Source: Thermomonas sp. (lineage in GTDB: Bacteria > Pseudomonadota > Gammaproteobacteria > Xanthomonadales > Xanthomonadaceae). From it: a DNA stretch of 64,000 nucleotides. The DNA lies in NCBI GenBank assembly GCA_016720345.1, contig JADKKV010000007.1, positions 1 through 64,000 on the forward strand. Reading direction: 5' to 3'. The first letter of the stretch is position 1. Every line of letters starts with the position of its first letter. The notes under the pieces were generated by a model that worked only from the letters and a program-made list of their open reading frames with translations, did not search any database and was not told where the DNA came from. The position numbers were made by a program, and so were the translations under genes. This document shows, piece by piece, positions 55,820 to 64,000 of the stretch.

Positions 55820-57567
55820 GCCGGTTGCCCGTTGCCTTCCCGGAACTGCATCGCATGCAGGTGCGCATACACGCCACCGCGCGCCAGCAGCTCGGCATGG
55901 GTGCCCTGCTCCACCAGCCGGCCGGCATCCAGCACCAGCACCTGGTCGGCATGTTCGATGGTCGACAGCCGATGCGCGATCACCAGCGTGGTGCGGTCCG
56001 GGATCAGCTGCGCCAGCGCATCCTGCACCAGCCGTTCGGACTCGTTGTCGAGCGCCGCGGTGGCCTCGTCGAGGATCAGGATCGGCGCGTCCTTGAGCAT
56101 CGCGCGGGCGATCGCCAGGCGCTGGCGCTGGCCGCCGGACAGCTTGCCGCCCTTGGCGCCGATGTGGGTCGCCACGCCGTCCGGCAGGTTCGCCACGAAC
56201 TCCATCGCGTTGGCGCCTCGCACCGCCGCCTCGATCCGCTCCGGCGCGGCCTCCTGCATCTCGCCGTAGGCCACGTTGTCGGCCACGCTGCCGTCGAACA
56301 GCATCACCTGCTGGCCGACCAGCGCGATCTGCCGGCGCAGGTCGGCGAGCGGGTAGTCGGCGAGCGGATGGCCGTCGAGCAGGATCTGCCCGCGTTCGGC
56401 TTCGTAGAAGCGCGGGATCAGCTTGGCCAGGGTCGACTTGCCGCTGCCGGAGCGGCCGACGATGGCGGTGACGGTGCCCGGCCGGGCCACGAAGCTGATG
56501 GCATGCAGCGCCGGCGCGTCCTGGCCTTCGTAGCGCGCGTCGACCTCGTGGAACTCGATCAGCCCGCGCGCGCGCTGCAGCGGGCGGGTGCCCTGGTCGC
56601 GTTCGCTGGGTGCGTCCATCACCGAGAACAGCCGCTCGGCGGAGCTGATGCCACGCTGCAGCATGCTCTGCACGTTGGTGAGCTGGCGCAGCATCGGCAC
56701 CAGGCTGACCATCGCGGTCATCAGGGTCATGAAGTCGCCGGCGGTCAACCGGCCCTGCGCGGCCTCGAAGCCGGCCGCGACCAGCATCACCGCCACCCCG
56801 ACCGCGCCCAGTCCCTGCACCAGCATCGACAGGGTGCCGCGGGTGACCTCGATCTTCAGCGCCAGCCGCAGGTTCTGCAGGGTCTGCTCGCCGTAGCGCG
56901 CCATTTCCGCCGGTTGCGCGCCGTAGGCCTTGACGTCCTGCTGCGCATGCAGGGCCTGGTCGGCGGTCTGCAGCATGCCCGCCGCGGATTCCTGGATGGC
57001 GTGGTTCAGCCGCCGGTAGCGCCGGCCCACCTTGCCCATCATCCAGGCCATCGCCGGCGCCAGCAGCAGCAACACCAGCGAAACCCGCCAGCTGGTCCAG
57101 AACATCACCGCGAGCGTGGCGAGGATGCCCAGGGTGTTGCTGGCCATCACCTTCAGTGCATCCACCGCGGCCTGCGCCACCTGCTCGCTGTCGGCGCCCA
57201 GGCGGGTCAGCATCGACGGCACCGGCTCGGTGTCGAAGCGCGCCCCCGGCAGGTGCAGGTACTTGTCCATCAGCTGCATGCGCAGGTCGCGCGCCACCCC
57301 GCGCCCGGAGCGGGCGATCGTGTAGTCCGCGGCCAGGCCGAACAGCCCGCGCGCCAGCAGCAGGATCACCAGGCCGGCCGGCAGCCAGTAGCTGAACGCC
57401 TTCTCGACGAAGATGTCGTCGACGATCGGCCCGAGCAGCTTCAGGGTCCCGGCACTGGCCGCGGCTTCCAGCGCCATCGCCAGCATGCCGATCGCGATCA
57501 GTCCCCAATACGGCTTCGCGTATTGGCGCAGGCGCTTGTAGGTGATGGAGGTCGCGACCTCGCTCAC
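55816..57567 (-). CDS. msbA: lipid A export ABC transporter, ATPase/permease
   Basis: 583 residues from a GTG at 57567 that overlaps the exbD stop (GTGA). Six N-terminal membrane helices, then the ATPase: Walker [18 protein letters not shown], signature [17 protein letters not shown], Walker [17 protein letters not shown]. Flips lipid A-core to the periplasmic leaflet. Coupled to lpxK downstream. Confidence 0.94.
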   Translation of the reverse strand: MSEVATSITYKRLRQYAKPYWGLIAIGMLAMALEAAASAGTLKLLGPIVDDIFVEKAFSYWLPAGLVILLLARGLFGLAADYTIARSGRGVARDLRMQLMDKYLHLPGARFDTEPVPSMLTRLGADSEQVAQAAVDALKVMASNTLGILATLAVMFWTSWRVSLVLLLLAPAMAWMMGKVGRRYRRLNHAIQESAAGMLQTADQALHAQQDVKAYGAQPAEMARYGEQTLQNLRLALKIEVTRGTLSMLVQGLGAVGVAVMLVAAGFEAAQGRLTAGDFMTLMTAMVSLVPMLRQLTNVQSMLQRGISSAERLFSVMDAPSERDQGTRPLQRARGLIEFHEVDARYEGQDAPALHAISFVARPGTVTAIVGRSGSGKSTLAKLIPRFYEAERGQILLDGHPLADYPLADLRRQIALVGQQVMLFDGSVADNVAYGEMQEAAPERIEAAVRGANAMEFVANLPDGVATHIGAKGGKLSGGQRQRLAIARAMLKDAPILILDEATAALDNESERLVQDALAQLIPDRTTLVIAHRLSTIEHADQVLVLDAGRLVEQGTHAELLARGGVYAHLHAMQFREGNGQPA

Positions 57568-57998
57568 CGGGCGCTGGCCCCGCCCGGGCTTGGCGCGGTG
57601 GCGATCGCGACCCTGCGGAAGCCGAGCTGGCCCAGCGCGTCGAGGGCGGTCACCACCGACTGGTGCGGGGTGCGTGCATCCGCGCGCAGCAGCACCGCGC
57701 GCTCGCGGTCGTCGCCGGCGACGTCGCGCAGCGACTGCTTCAGGGACTCCAGGTCGGTGCGCAGCACCTCGCGGTCGCCGACGAAGTAGCGCCCCTGCGC
57801 ATTGACCAGCACGCTCAGCGCCTTCGATTGCGCTTCCGAAGGGCTGCCATCGGCGCGCGGCAATTCCAGCTTCAGGACCGAGCGCGCATCGAAGGTGGTG
57901 GTGACCACGAAGAAGATCAGCAGGCACAGCAGCACGTCGATCAACGGGATCAGGTTGATCTCCGGGGTATCGTCGTCGCGAAAGTCCCTGATCCGCAC
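57564..57998 (-). CDS. exbD: ExbD/TolR family biopolymer transport protein
   Basis: 144 residues. N-terminal [20 protein letters not shown] is the conserved membrane helix with the proton-carrying Asp. Periplasmic C-terminal domain. Works with the ExbB protein 7 bases upstream; the msbA neighbourhood is the usual place of this pair in xanthomonads. Confidence 0.93.
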   Translation of the reverse strand: MRIRDFRDDDTPEINLIPLIDVLLCLLIFFVVTTTFDARSVLKLELPRADGSPSEAQSKALSVLVNAQGRYFVGDREVLRTDLESLKQSLRDVAGDDRERAVLLRADARTPHQSVVTALDALGQLGFRRVAIATAPSPGGASAR

Positions 57999-58005
57999 GC
58001 GCGCC

Positions 58006-58656
58006 TCAGCCTGGCTTCACGGCCGGGTTCGTCCCCGGCGCAGCCGGCGCGGGGGCGGCGTCGAGCACGTCCATGAGGCGGATCGCCTCGTGCTCCATGT
58101 CGACGATGTAGCCGGCGATGCGGCCGCGGAAATAGCGGTGGAAGGCCAGCGCAGGGATCGCCACCAGCATCCCGGTGGCGGTGCACACCAGCGCCTTGCC
58201 GATGCCGCCGGCCAGCTGGTTGGCGTCGCCGATGCCGTGGTCGAGGATGCCGAGGAACATCTCGATCATGCCGACCACGGTCCCGAACAGGCCCAGCAAC
58301 GGCCCCGCCGCGGCGATCGTGCCCAGCGTGTTCAGGTAGCGCTCCATCCGGTGCACCAGGTGGCGGCCCACGTCCTCCACCCGCTCGCGGATCTCTTCGC
58401 GGCTGCGGTTGCGCACGTCCAGCGCGGCCGCCAGCAGCGCGCCCAGCGGCGCGGTGGAGCGCAGCGAATCGACGTGCGCCGGATCCAGCGACTTGCCGCG
58501 CGCGACCCACGCCCGCACCTCGTCGCCAAGCCCCGGCGGCAGCACGCGTTCCCGGCGCAGGCTCCAGAAGCGCTCGACGATGATCGCCAGCGCCAGCGCC
58601 GACAGCAGCAGCAGCGGGATCATTGGCCAGCCACCGGCCCGGATCAGTTCCAGCAC
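58006..58656 (-). CDS. exbB: ExbB/TolQ/MotA family proton channel
   Basis: 216 residues. Three membrane helices (MIPLLLLSALALAIIVERFW; TLGTIAAAGPLLGLFGTVVG; AGGIGKALVCTATGMLVAIP). Forms the proton channel that energises an outer-membrane function with ExbD. No tonB in the window. Confidence 0.93.
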   Translation of the reverse strand: MLELIRAGGWPMIPLLLLSALALAIIVERFWSLRRERVLPPGLGDEVRAWVARGKSLDPAHVDSLRSTAPLGALLAAALDVRNRSREEIRERVEDVGRHLVHRMERYLNTLGTIAAAGPLLGLFGTVVGMIEMFLGILDHGIGDANQLAGGIGKALVCTATGMLVAIPALAFHRYFRGRIAGYIVDMEHEAIRLMDVLDAAPAPAAPGTNPAVKPG

Positions 58657-58674
58657 GCGCCAATCCTCCGGCCC

Positions 58675-61131
58675 TCACGGCCGTTGCATCTCCGGCGCGT
58701 AGCATAGCCCAGCCGTTCCGTGCCGCCGTCGCGCCGCATCCCACAAGCGCGGCCGGGCCATGCGGCGTTCGTCCACCAGCAGGCCCGGGCGCTGCACCCC
58801 TGCCTGCCGCAGCCAGATCCGCACCGCGCCTGCGCGCGCCGTATCCAGCACTTCCGCGCCACCATCGCACCAGCGCCGCACCACCTCCGCGCGCGGATGG
58901 CCGAAGCGGTTGCCGGCGCCGGACGACACCACCGCCAGCCGCGGCCGGGTGGCGGCGACGAAGGCCTTGCTGGAGGAGCCGGCGCTGCCGTGGTGCGGGA
59001 CCACCAGCACGTCGGTGCGCAGGGCCCGGGGGGCGACACGCAGGAGTTTCGATTCGACGACGTTGCCGATGTCGCTGGTCAGCAACGCGCTGCCGTGCGC
59101 ACTTTCGATGCGCAACACGCAACTGGCTTCGTTGCCGAGATAGGGGAACCAGGGCGTCGGATGCAGGACGCGGAAGCGCACGCCGTCCCATTCCCAGGAC
59201 TGCCCGGCGCTGCACGCCGTGATCCCGGGCGCGGGGCTGCCGGCCGGCGCCAGCAGCGCCGCCACCGGGAACGCCTTCGCCACCGATGCCCAGCCGCCGG
59301 CGTGGTCGTTGTCGCCATGGCTGAGCACGGCCGCATCCAGCCTGCGCACGCCCAGCGCGTGCAGGGCCGGCACCACCGCACGTTCGCCGGCATCGAAGCC
59401 GTCCCGCATCGCCGGCCCCATGTCGTACAGCAGGCTGTGGCGCGCGGTCCGCACCAGGACCGACAGCCCCTGCCCGACATCGATCACCACCAGCTCCACT
59501 TCGCCATGGCGCGGCAAGTCCAGCGGCGGATGCAGCAATGGCAACCCCAGCAACAGCGCCAGCGGCTTGCCGGGCACTCCGCGCGGCAGCAGCAGCCAGA
59601 ACGCCGACAGCAGTGCCAGCGGCAACGCGAACCAGCGCGGCTCCGGCAGCCAGGCCATCGCCAGCGGGCTGTCGGCGATCCGCGCGAGCGCCGGCCACAG
59701 CAGGTCGAAGGCCTGCGCGGACAGCCACCAGCCGGCTTCACCCCACCCGCCATGCAGGCTTTCCGCAAGCACGCCCAGCAAGGCCAGCGGAATCACCACC
59801 AGGCTCCACCACGGCACCGCCGCCAGGTTGGCCAGCGGGCCGGCGAACGAGGCCTGCCCGAACAGCATCACGGTCAGCGGCAGCAAGCCCAGCGTGGCCA
59901 CCGCCTGCGCCGCGACGAATCCGCGCAGCATCGCCCAGCGTCGCCGCCCCTGGTCCGGCGGCAGGCACCACAACAGCCACGCCACCCCGGCAAAGCTGAG
60001 CCAGAATCCCGCGCCCAGTACCGCCAGCGGATCCAGCAGCAGCAGGACGATGCAGCCCAACGCGAGGGTGTCGGCAAGCCGCTGGCGGCGTCGCAGGCAG
60101 CGCGCCGCGACCAGCGCCGCGATCATCACCGCGGTACGCAGGGTCGGCAGCGCGAAGCCGGTCATCGCCGCATACGCAAACGCACCGGCCACCGCCGCGA
60201 AGCCGGAGGCGAATGGCCGCGGCACGTGGCGGCACAGGCCTGGAACGACCCACCACGCCGCCGCCGCGAACAGCGCGAAGAAGCCCGCGACCAGGCCGAC
60301 GTGGAAGCCGGAGATCGCGATCAGGTGGGTGAGCCCGGCCGCGCGCAGGCGCGACCAGTCGCGATCGTCGAGGCCACGGGTATCGCCAAGCGCCAGCGCA
60401 CGGATGAAGCGCGCGGAAGCCACCGGCAGCGCCGCCGCGATCCGCCCGCTCATGCGTTCGCGCCAGGCATCGATCCCGGTCGGTGCCGCGAGCCGCAGCG
60501 CCAGCGCCGGTTCCAGCACGTAGCCGGTGGCCGCGATGCGCGCCGCCATCGCCTGCATTTCGCCATCGTTGCCACCGGGGTTGCGCAGCGCTTGCGGTAC
60601 CCGCAGCTGCACGTGGAAGCGCCAGCGGCTGCCGGCGACCAGGCCGGCCCGGTTGCGCGGATCGTCGTCGAACGACCCGATCCGCAAACGCTTGCCGCGC
60701 AGCGCCGGCGGCTGGGTTGGATCGGCATCCACCACGAATTCGAAGCGGGTGCGGCGGACTTCGTGCAGCGGCAGGCCGACGATGCGCCCGCTCACCTCAT
60801 GCGCCTTGCCCTCCAACGCGGCCGGGATCTGCCGGTGCAGCGCGGCCGCGGCGTGCAGCCCGGCGAAGCCGAAGCCGAGCAGCAAGACCCCCAGCACCCG
60901 CGCGCGCCGCGCGCGCCACGCCAGCGCGATCCCGGCGAGCAACGACAAGACCAACAGCGGCCATGCCGGCAGGAACGGCCACCACAGGCAGGCGCACACG
61001 CCAGCCAGCAGGGCCGCGGCGCAGGTGGGACCGGAGAATGGAGAGTCATTGCTCACGCCGACAGCGTGGCGATGCTCCCGATGATTCGCGATCGGCAATG
61101 AACCCGCTGTTTCCTCAGGGAACTCCGACAT
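58675..61131 (-). CDS. comEC: DNA internalisation protein ComEC/Rec2
   Basis: 818 residues if started at the ATG at 61131; a GTG at 61056 and an ATG at 61182 are alternatives. N-terminal membrane helices and DUF4131, competence domain (GDTRGLDDRDWSRLRAAGL, HLIAISGFHVGLVAGFFALF), then a C-terminal metallo-beta-lactamase-like domain (VVIDVGQGLSVLVRTARHSL, LSHGDNDHAGGWASV, VLVVPHHGSAGSSSKAF). It forms the inner-membrane channel for transformation. Confidence 0.93.
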   Translation of the reverse strand: MSEFPEETAGSLPIANHREHRHAVGVSNDSPFSGPTCAAALLAGVCACLWWPFLPAWPLLVLSLLAGIALAWRARRARVLGVLLLGFGFAGLHAAAALHRQIPAALEGKAHEVSGRIVGLPLHEVRRTRFEFVVDADPTQPPALRGKRLRIGSFDDDPRNRAGLVAGSRWRFHVQLRVPQALRNPGGNDGEMQAMAARIAATGYVLEPALALRLAAPTGIDAWRERMSGRIAAALPVASARFIRALALGDTRGLDDRDWSRLRAAGLTHLIAISGFHVGLVAGFFALFAAAAWWVVPGLCRHVPRPFASGFAAVAGAFAYAAMTGFALPTLRTAVMIAALVAARCLRRRQRLADTLALGCIVLLLLDPLAVLGAGFWLSFAGVAWLLWCLPPDQGRRRWAMLRGFVAAQAVATLGLLPLTVMLFGQASFAGPLANLAAVPWWSLVVIPLALLGVLAESLHGGWGEAGWWLSAQAFDLLWPALARIADSPLAMAWLPEPRWFALPLALLSAFWLLLPRGVPGKPLALLLGLPLLHPPLDLPRHGEVELVVIDVGQGLSVLVRTARHSLLYDMGPAMRDGFDAGERAVVPALHALGVRRLDAAVLSHGDNDHAGGWASVAKAFPVAALLAPAGSPAPGITACSAGQSWEWDGVRFRVLHPTPWFPYLGNEASCVLRIESAHGSALLTSDIGNVVESKLLRVAPRALRTDVLVVPHHGSAGSSSKAFVAATRPRLAVVSSGAGNRFGHPRAEVVRRWCDGGAEVLDTARAGAVRIWLRQAGVQRPGLLVDERRMARPRLWDAARRRHGTAGLCYAPEMQRP

Positions 61132-61268
61132 CCGCGGAATCGTCCGGGCCGGGCCCGGGTGGGCAAGGTTCGAGCGCGCCATGGATCACGCGCGGCCGCG
61201 CATCGGAGCCGGATGCGAAGCCTGAGCAGCGAACATTGCCCGCCGGGGACCGGCCCGGACGCGACGGG

Positions 61269-61988
61269 CTAGACCTCGTGCGTAGCCAGTTCCCGCAGCC
61301 TGCCCTCGTGCAACTCCAGTACGCGATCCAGCCTGCGCGCCAGGCTGCGGTCGTGGGTCACCAGCACCAGGCTGGTGCGCTGGGCGCGGTTGAGCTCCAG
61401 CATCTGCGCGAACACGTGCGCCGCGGTCTTCTCGTCGAGGTTGCCGGTGGGTTCGTCGCCAAGCACGCAGGCGGGCGCGTTGACCAGCGCACGCGCCACC
61501 GCCGCGCGCTGGCGCTCGCCGCCGGACAGTTCGCCCGGCTTGTGCTGCAGGCGATGGCCCAGGCCCACCGATTCCAGCAATGCCTGCGCGCGCCGCACCG
61601 CCTCGGACGTGGCCTGCCCGGCCAGCAGCACCGGCATCATCACGTTCTCGAGCGCGGTGAACTCGGGCAACAGGTGGTGGAACTGGTAGACGAAGCCGAG
61701 CGCGCGGTTGCGCAGGCGGCCGCGTTCGGCGTCGGACAGCGCGCTCATCTTGCGACCGGTCACGTACACCTCGCCGGCACTGGGCACGTCGAGGCCGCCG
61801 AGCAGGTGCAGCAGCGTGCTCTTGCCGGCGCCGGAGGCACCGAGGATGGCCACGGTCTCGCCCGCGCGCACCGCGATGTCCAGCCCGTCGAACACCCGCG
61901 TATGCAGGCTGCCTTCGGCATAGGTCTTGGCGAGGCCCTCGGCGCGGATCACCTCGTCGCCGCACGCGTCCAATGCTTGCTCACTCAT
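61269..61988 (-). CDS. lolD: lipoprotein-releasing ABC transporter ATPase
   Basis: 239 residues. Walker [21 protein letters not shown], LolD-type [20 protein letters not shown], signature [17 protein letters not shown], Walker [12 protein letters not shown]. Overlaps the permease gene by 8 bases. Powers release of lipoproteins to LolA. Confidence 0.95.
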   Translation of the reverse strand: MSEQALDACGDEVIRAEGLAKTYAEGSLHTRVFDGLDIAVRAGETVAILGASGAGKSTLLHLLGGLDVPSAGEVYVTGRKMSALSDAERGRLRNRALGFVYQFHHLLPEFTALENVMMPVLLAGQATSEAVRRAQALLESVGLGHRLQHKPGELSGGERQRAAVARALVNAPACVLGDEPTGNLDEKTAAHVFAQMLELNRAQRTSLVLVTHDRSLARRLDRVLELHEGRLRELATHEV

Positions 61989-63225
61989 AGCGCAGCGCCT
62001 CCGCGGGGGCGGTCCGCGCCGCCCGCCAGGCCGGGTAGAGGGTGGCCACGAACGCCATCGCCAGCGCCACGCAGGCGATCGCGGCGACGTCGCCCGCCTG
62101 CAGGTCGGTCGGCAGGCCGGTGATGTAGTAGACGTCCTGCGGCAGCAATTGCACGCCGAGCACGCGTTCGATCGCCTGCAGGATGCGGTCCAGGTTGAGG
62201 GTCAGCAGGATGCCGCCAAGCACGCCGGCCACGGTCCCGATCACCCCGATCAGGCTGCCCTGCACCATGAACACCTGCATCACCTGCCGCGGGGTCAGGC
62301 CAAGGGTGCGCAGGATCGCGATGTCGGCCTGCTTGTCGGTCACCAGCATCACCTGCGACGACACCAGGTTGAACGCGCCCATCGCGATGATCAGCGACAG
62401 CAGGATCGCCATCACCGTCTTCTCCATCTTCAGCGCGCGGAACAGGTTGGCGTTGTCCTGGGTCCAGTCGCTGACCCGGAACGGCCCCTGCAGCCTGGTC
62501 GCCAGGTCGCGACCCACCACGAACGCCTGGTCCATGTCGTGCAACCTGAGGCGCACGCCGGTCACGCCCCCGCCCATCCGCAGCAGGCGCTGCAGGTCCT
62601 GCAGGTTGACCACCGCCAGGCCCTTGTCGAATTCGTTGTAGCCGGCCTCGAAGATGCCGCTGACCACGAACCGCTTCTGGGTCTGGATGCCGCCCATCGG
62701 GGTGTTGCGGTAGTCGGCCAGCATCACGATCACGTCGTCGCCGACGCCAACCCCCAGCCACACCGCCAGTTCGCGGCCCAGCACGATCCGGAAACCACCG
62801 GGCTGCAGGTCGACCAGCTTGCCCTGCACCAGCTTGTCGCCGATCACCGAGACCTTGCCTTCCTGCGCCGGCTCGACCCCGCGCAGCATCGCCGGCTGGT
62901 TGTTGCTGCCCAGGATCAGCGCTTCCTTCTCGACGTATGGCGCGGCGCCGGCCACCCGCGGATCCTGCAATGCCACCTGGACCGCACGCTGCCAGTCCTG
63001 CAGCGGCTCGCCGTAGCCGCTGACGGTGGTATGCGCGGCCATCTGCAGCATGCGGTCGCGGATCTCGCGCTGGAATCCGCTCATCACCGACAGGGTGGTG
63101 ATCAGCGCGGTCACCCCCAGCGCGATGCCGAGGATCGAGGCCAGCGAGATGAAGGAAATGAAGCCGTTGCGGCGTTTCGCGCGCAGGTAGCGCAGGCCGA
63201 TGGCGACGGGGACGGGTTTGAACAT
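61981..63225 (-). CDS. lipoprotein-releasing ABC transporter permease LolC/E
   Basis: 414 residues. Begins [20 protein letters not shown] and [20 protein letters not shown], one N-terminal and three C-terminal membrane helices around a large periplasmic domain. Only one permease is present, as in organisms with a homodimeric LolF. Confidence 0.93.
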   Translation of the reverse strand: MFKPVPVAIGLRYLRAKRRNGFISFISLASILGIALGVTALITTLSVMSGFQREIRDRMLQMAAHTTVSGYGEPLQDWQRAVQVALQDPRVAGAAPYVEKEALILGSNNQPAMLRGVEPAQEGKVSVIGDKLVQGKLVDLQPGGFRIVLGRELAVWLGVGVGDDVIVMLADYRNTPMGGIQTQKRFVVSGIFEAGYNEFDKGLAVVNLQDLQRLLRMGGGVTGVRLRLHDMDQAFVVGRDLATRLQGPFRVSDWTQDNANLFRALKMEKTVMAILLSLIIAMGAFNLVSSQVMLVTDKQADIAILRTLGLTPRQVMQVFMVQGSLIGVIGTVAGVLGGILLTLNLDRILQAIERVLGVQLLPQDVYYITGLPTDLQAGDVAAIACVALAMAFVATLYPAWRAARTAPAEALRYE

Positions 63226-63247
63226 CGAGGGCCCTTCGAGTGACCGC

Positions 63248-63700
63248 CTATCCTGCCATCGATGCGGGTTCCGCTGCAGGGTCCCGGCGCAGCATCACGA
63301 CCTTGAGTTCACGCCGCATTCCGGCATCCAGGGTATCGGGCCACCACGATGCGCGATGGCTGCGGCCGGTGCCATCGCGCCAGCATGCGAACGCCAGCGG
63401 GCCGCGCCAGCCAAACCGCAGGTCGACGATCGGCGCGCCGTCGCAGGTGGCGGCGGCGCGACCCGGCGGGACCAGCAGCAGCCGCGGCGGCATCGCCCGC
63501 TGGCGGCGCGCGGAGACGACCCCCCAGGCCCCCGCCGCGAGCGCGAGCGGCCATGCCGCCACGCGTGGCAGTCCGGAGGCTAGCAGGGAGAACGGCGCCA
63601 GCAGCGCCAGCGCCCACGACATCGCGCCCAGCCAGCGCGACGGGCGCCACTCAAGGCGGCAGGGAACGGATGCGATCGACGAGCGCCGCGATTTCGACAT
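63248..63700 (-). CDS. YgfX-like membrane protein
   Basis: 150 residues from an ATG at 63700 (five residues more if started at 63715). Two close hydrophobic helices ([35 protein letters not shown]) then a basic soluble part. Overlaps the end of sdhE, the standard location of YgfX/CptA. Sequence identity is weak, so the call rests on context and layout. Confidence 0.6.
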   Translation of the reverse strand: MSKSRRSSIASVPCRLEWRPSRWLGAMSWALALLAPFSLLASGLPRVAAWPLALAAGAWGVVSARRQRAMPPRLLLVPPGRAAATCDGAPIVDLRFGWRGPLAFACWRDGTGRSHRASWWPDTLDAGMRRELKVVMLRRDPAAEPASMAG

Positions 63701-63902
63701 CAGGGCAAACCTCATGGCCGAGGAACCAGCGCCAGAGCCTATCGTCCTCGCAGTCCAGCAGGCGCAGGAAAACCTCGCGCTGCGCGGTGGGACTTTGCCG
63801 CCATTCGCGATCCAGCCAGCGTTCCAGCAACTGGTCGAGCTCGCGCATGCCGCGCCGGCAACGCCAGCGCAGCTTGCGGATTTCGGTTTCGTCGGCGCTC
63901 AC
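63651..63902 (-). CDS. sdhE: succinate dehydrogenase assembly factor 2
   Basis: 83 residues from a GTG at 63902 overlapping the sdhB stop (GTGA). Flavinylation motif [15 protein letters not shown] and [18 protein letters not shown]. It helps attach FAD to SdhA. Confidence 0.9.
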   Translation of the reverse strand: MSADETEIRKLRWRCRRGMRELDQLLERWLDREWRQSPTAQREVFLRLLDCEDDRLWRWFLGHEVCPDVEIAALVDRIRSLPP

Positions 63903-64000
63903 GCGCGGCGGGCGAGCATCAGTTGCTTGATCTCGGCGATCGCCTTGGCCGGGTTCAGGCCCTTCGGGCAGGTTCGCGCGCAATTCATGATGGTGTGGCA
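63899..64000 (-). CDS. sdhB: succinate dehydrogenase iron-sulfur subunit (partial, C-terminus)
   Basis: The last 33 residues before the right edge: [20 protein letters not shown], then [13 protein letters not shown]. The cluster cysteines and CPKGLNP identify SdhB. The 5' part lies outside the window. Confidence 0.9.
   Translation of the reverse strand, partial: CHTIMNCARTCPKGLNPAKAIAEIKQLMLARRA

Overview
This window comes from a very GC-rich gammaproteobacterium of the Xanthomonadaceae/Lysobacteraceae (Lysobacter, Luteimonas, Thermomonas, Pseudoxanthomonas type). The assignment rests on the gene families, the deoC-aldehyde dehydrogenase pair operon, the secreted protein with a Cys-rich C-terminal module, and the dense overlapping operons. 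Genus is an inference.

Region 1 (1-11.2 kb, minus strand) is an exopolysaccharide locus. In transcription order it holds a Wza-type export lipoprotein, a Wzc-type chain-length/tyrosine kinase protein, a J-domain membrane protein, a TPR membrane protein, a small secreted protein, a Wzy-like ligase/polymerase, a UDP-sugar dehydrogenase, a sugar ketoisomerase cupin and an acyltransferase running off the left edge. About 2.8-10.4 kb is full of frameshifts, many of them compensating, while the rest of the window has essentially none. This is either a local assembly problem or a decaying locus.

Region 2 (11.3-17.4 kb) holds a tRNA-Val, a REP-type (RAYT) transposase bounded by inverted repeats with a third solo copy near 15.8 kb, a deoC-aldehyde dehydrogenase operon, a secreted protein and a small membrane protein.

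Region 3 (17.4-45.8 kb) is a large anaerobic-respiration island. It has an outer-membrane porin, a molybdenum cofactor operon (moaA-moaCB-moeA-moaD-moaE plus one unknown), narGHJI with a parvulin and a flavin dehydrogenase, two NarK transporters and a carbonic anhydrase. The O2-independent ubiquinone genes follow: a HemN-like protein, ubiD, ubiU, ubiV and a chorismate mutase-UbiT fusion, with nadB-nadA between. FNR/Dnr-type boxes (TTGAY-N4-RTCAA) stand before the main transcription units, usually with a plausible -10 at the spacing expected of a class II activator site. Moco supplies NarG, ubiquinol feeds NarI, and UbiT/U/V make ubiquinone without oxygen, so this reads as one co-regulated system. 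The two oddest members are the chorismate mutase-UbiT fusion and the HemN-like protein that has lost its radical-SAM cysteines.

Region 4 (45.9-64 kb, minus strand) is housekeeping: cysD-cysNC, an FMN-dependent glutamate synthase-like protein, tRNA-Leu/Cys/Gly, pgsA-uvrC, a protein tyrosine phosphatase-kdsB, lpxK-msbA-exbD-exbB-comEC, lolD-lolC/E, a YgfX-like protein, sdhE and the end of sdhB. Two perfect inverted-repeat structures (50.45-50.55 kb and 54.66-54.77 kb) are not explained by genes.
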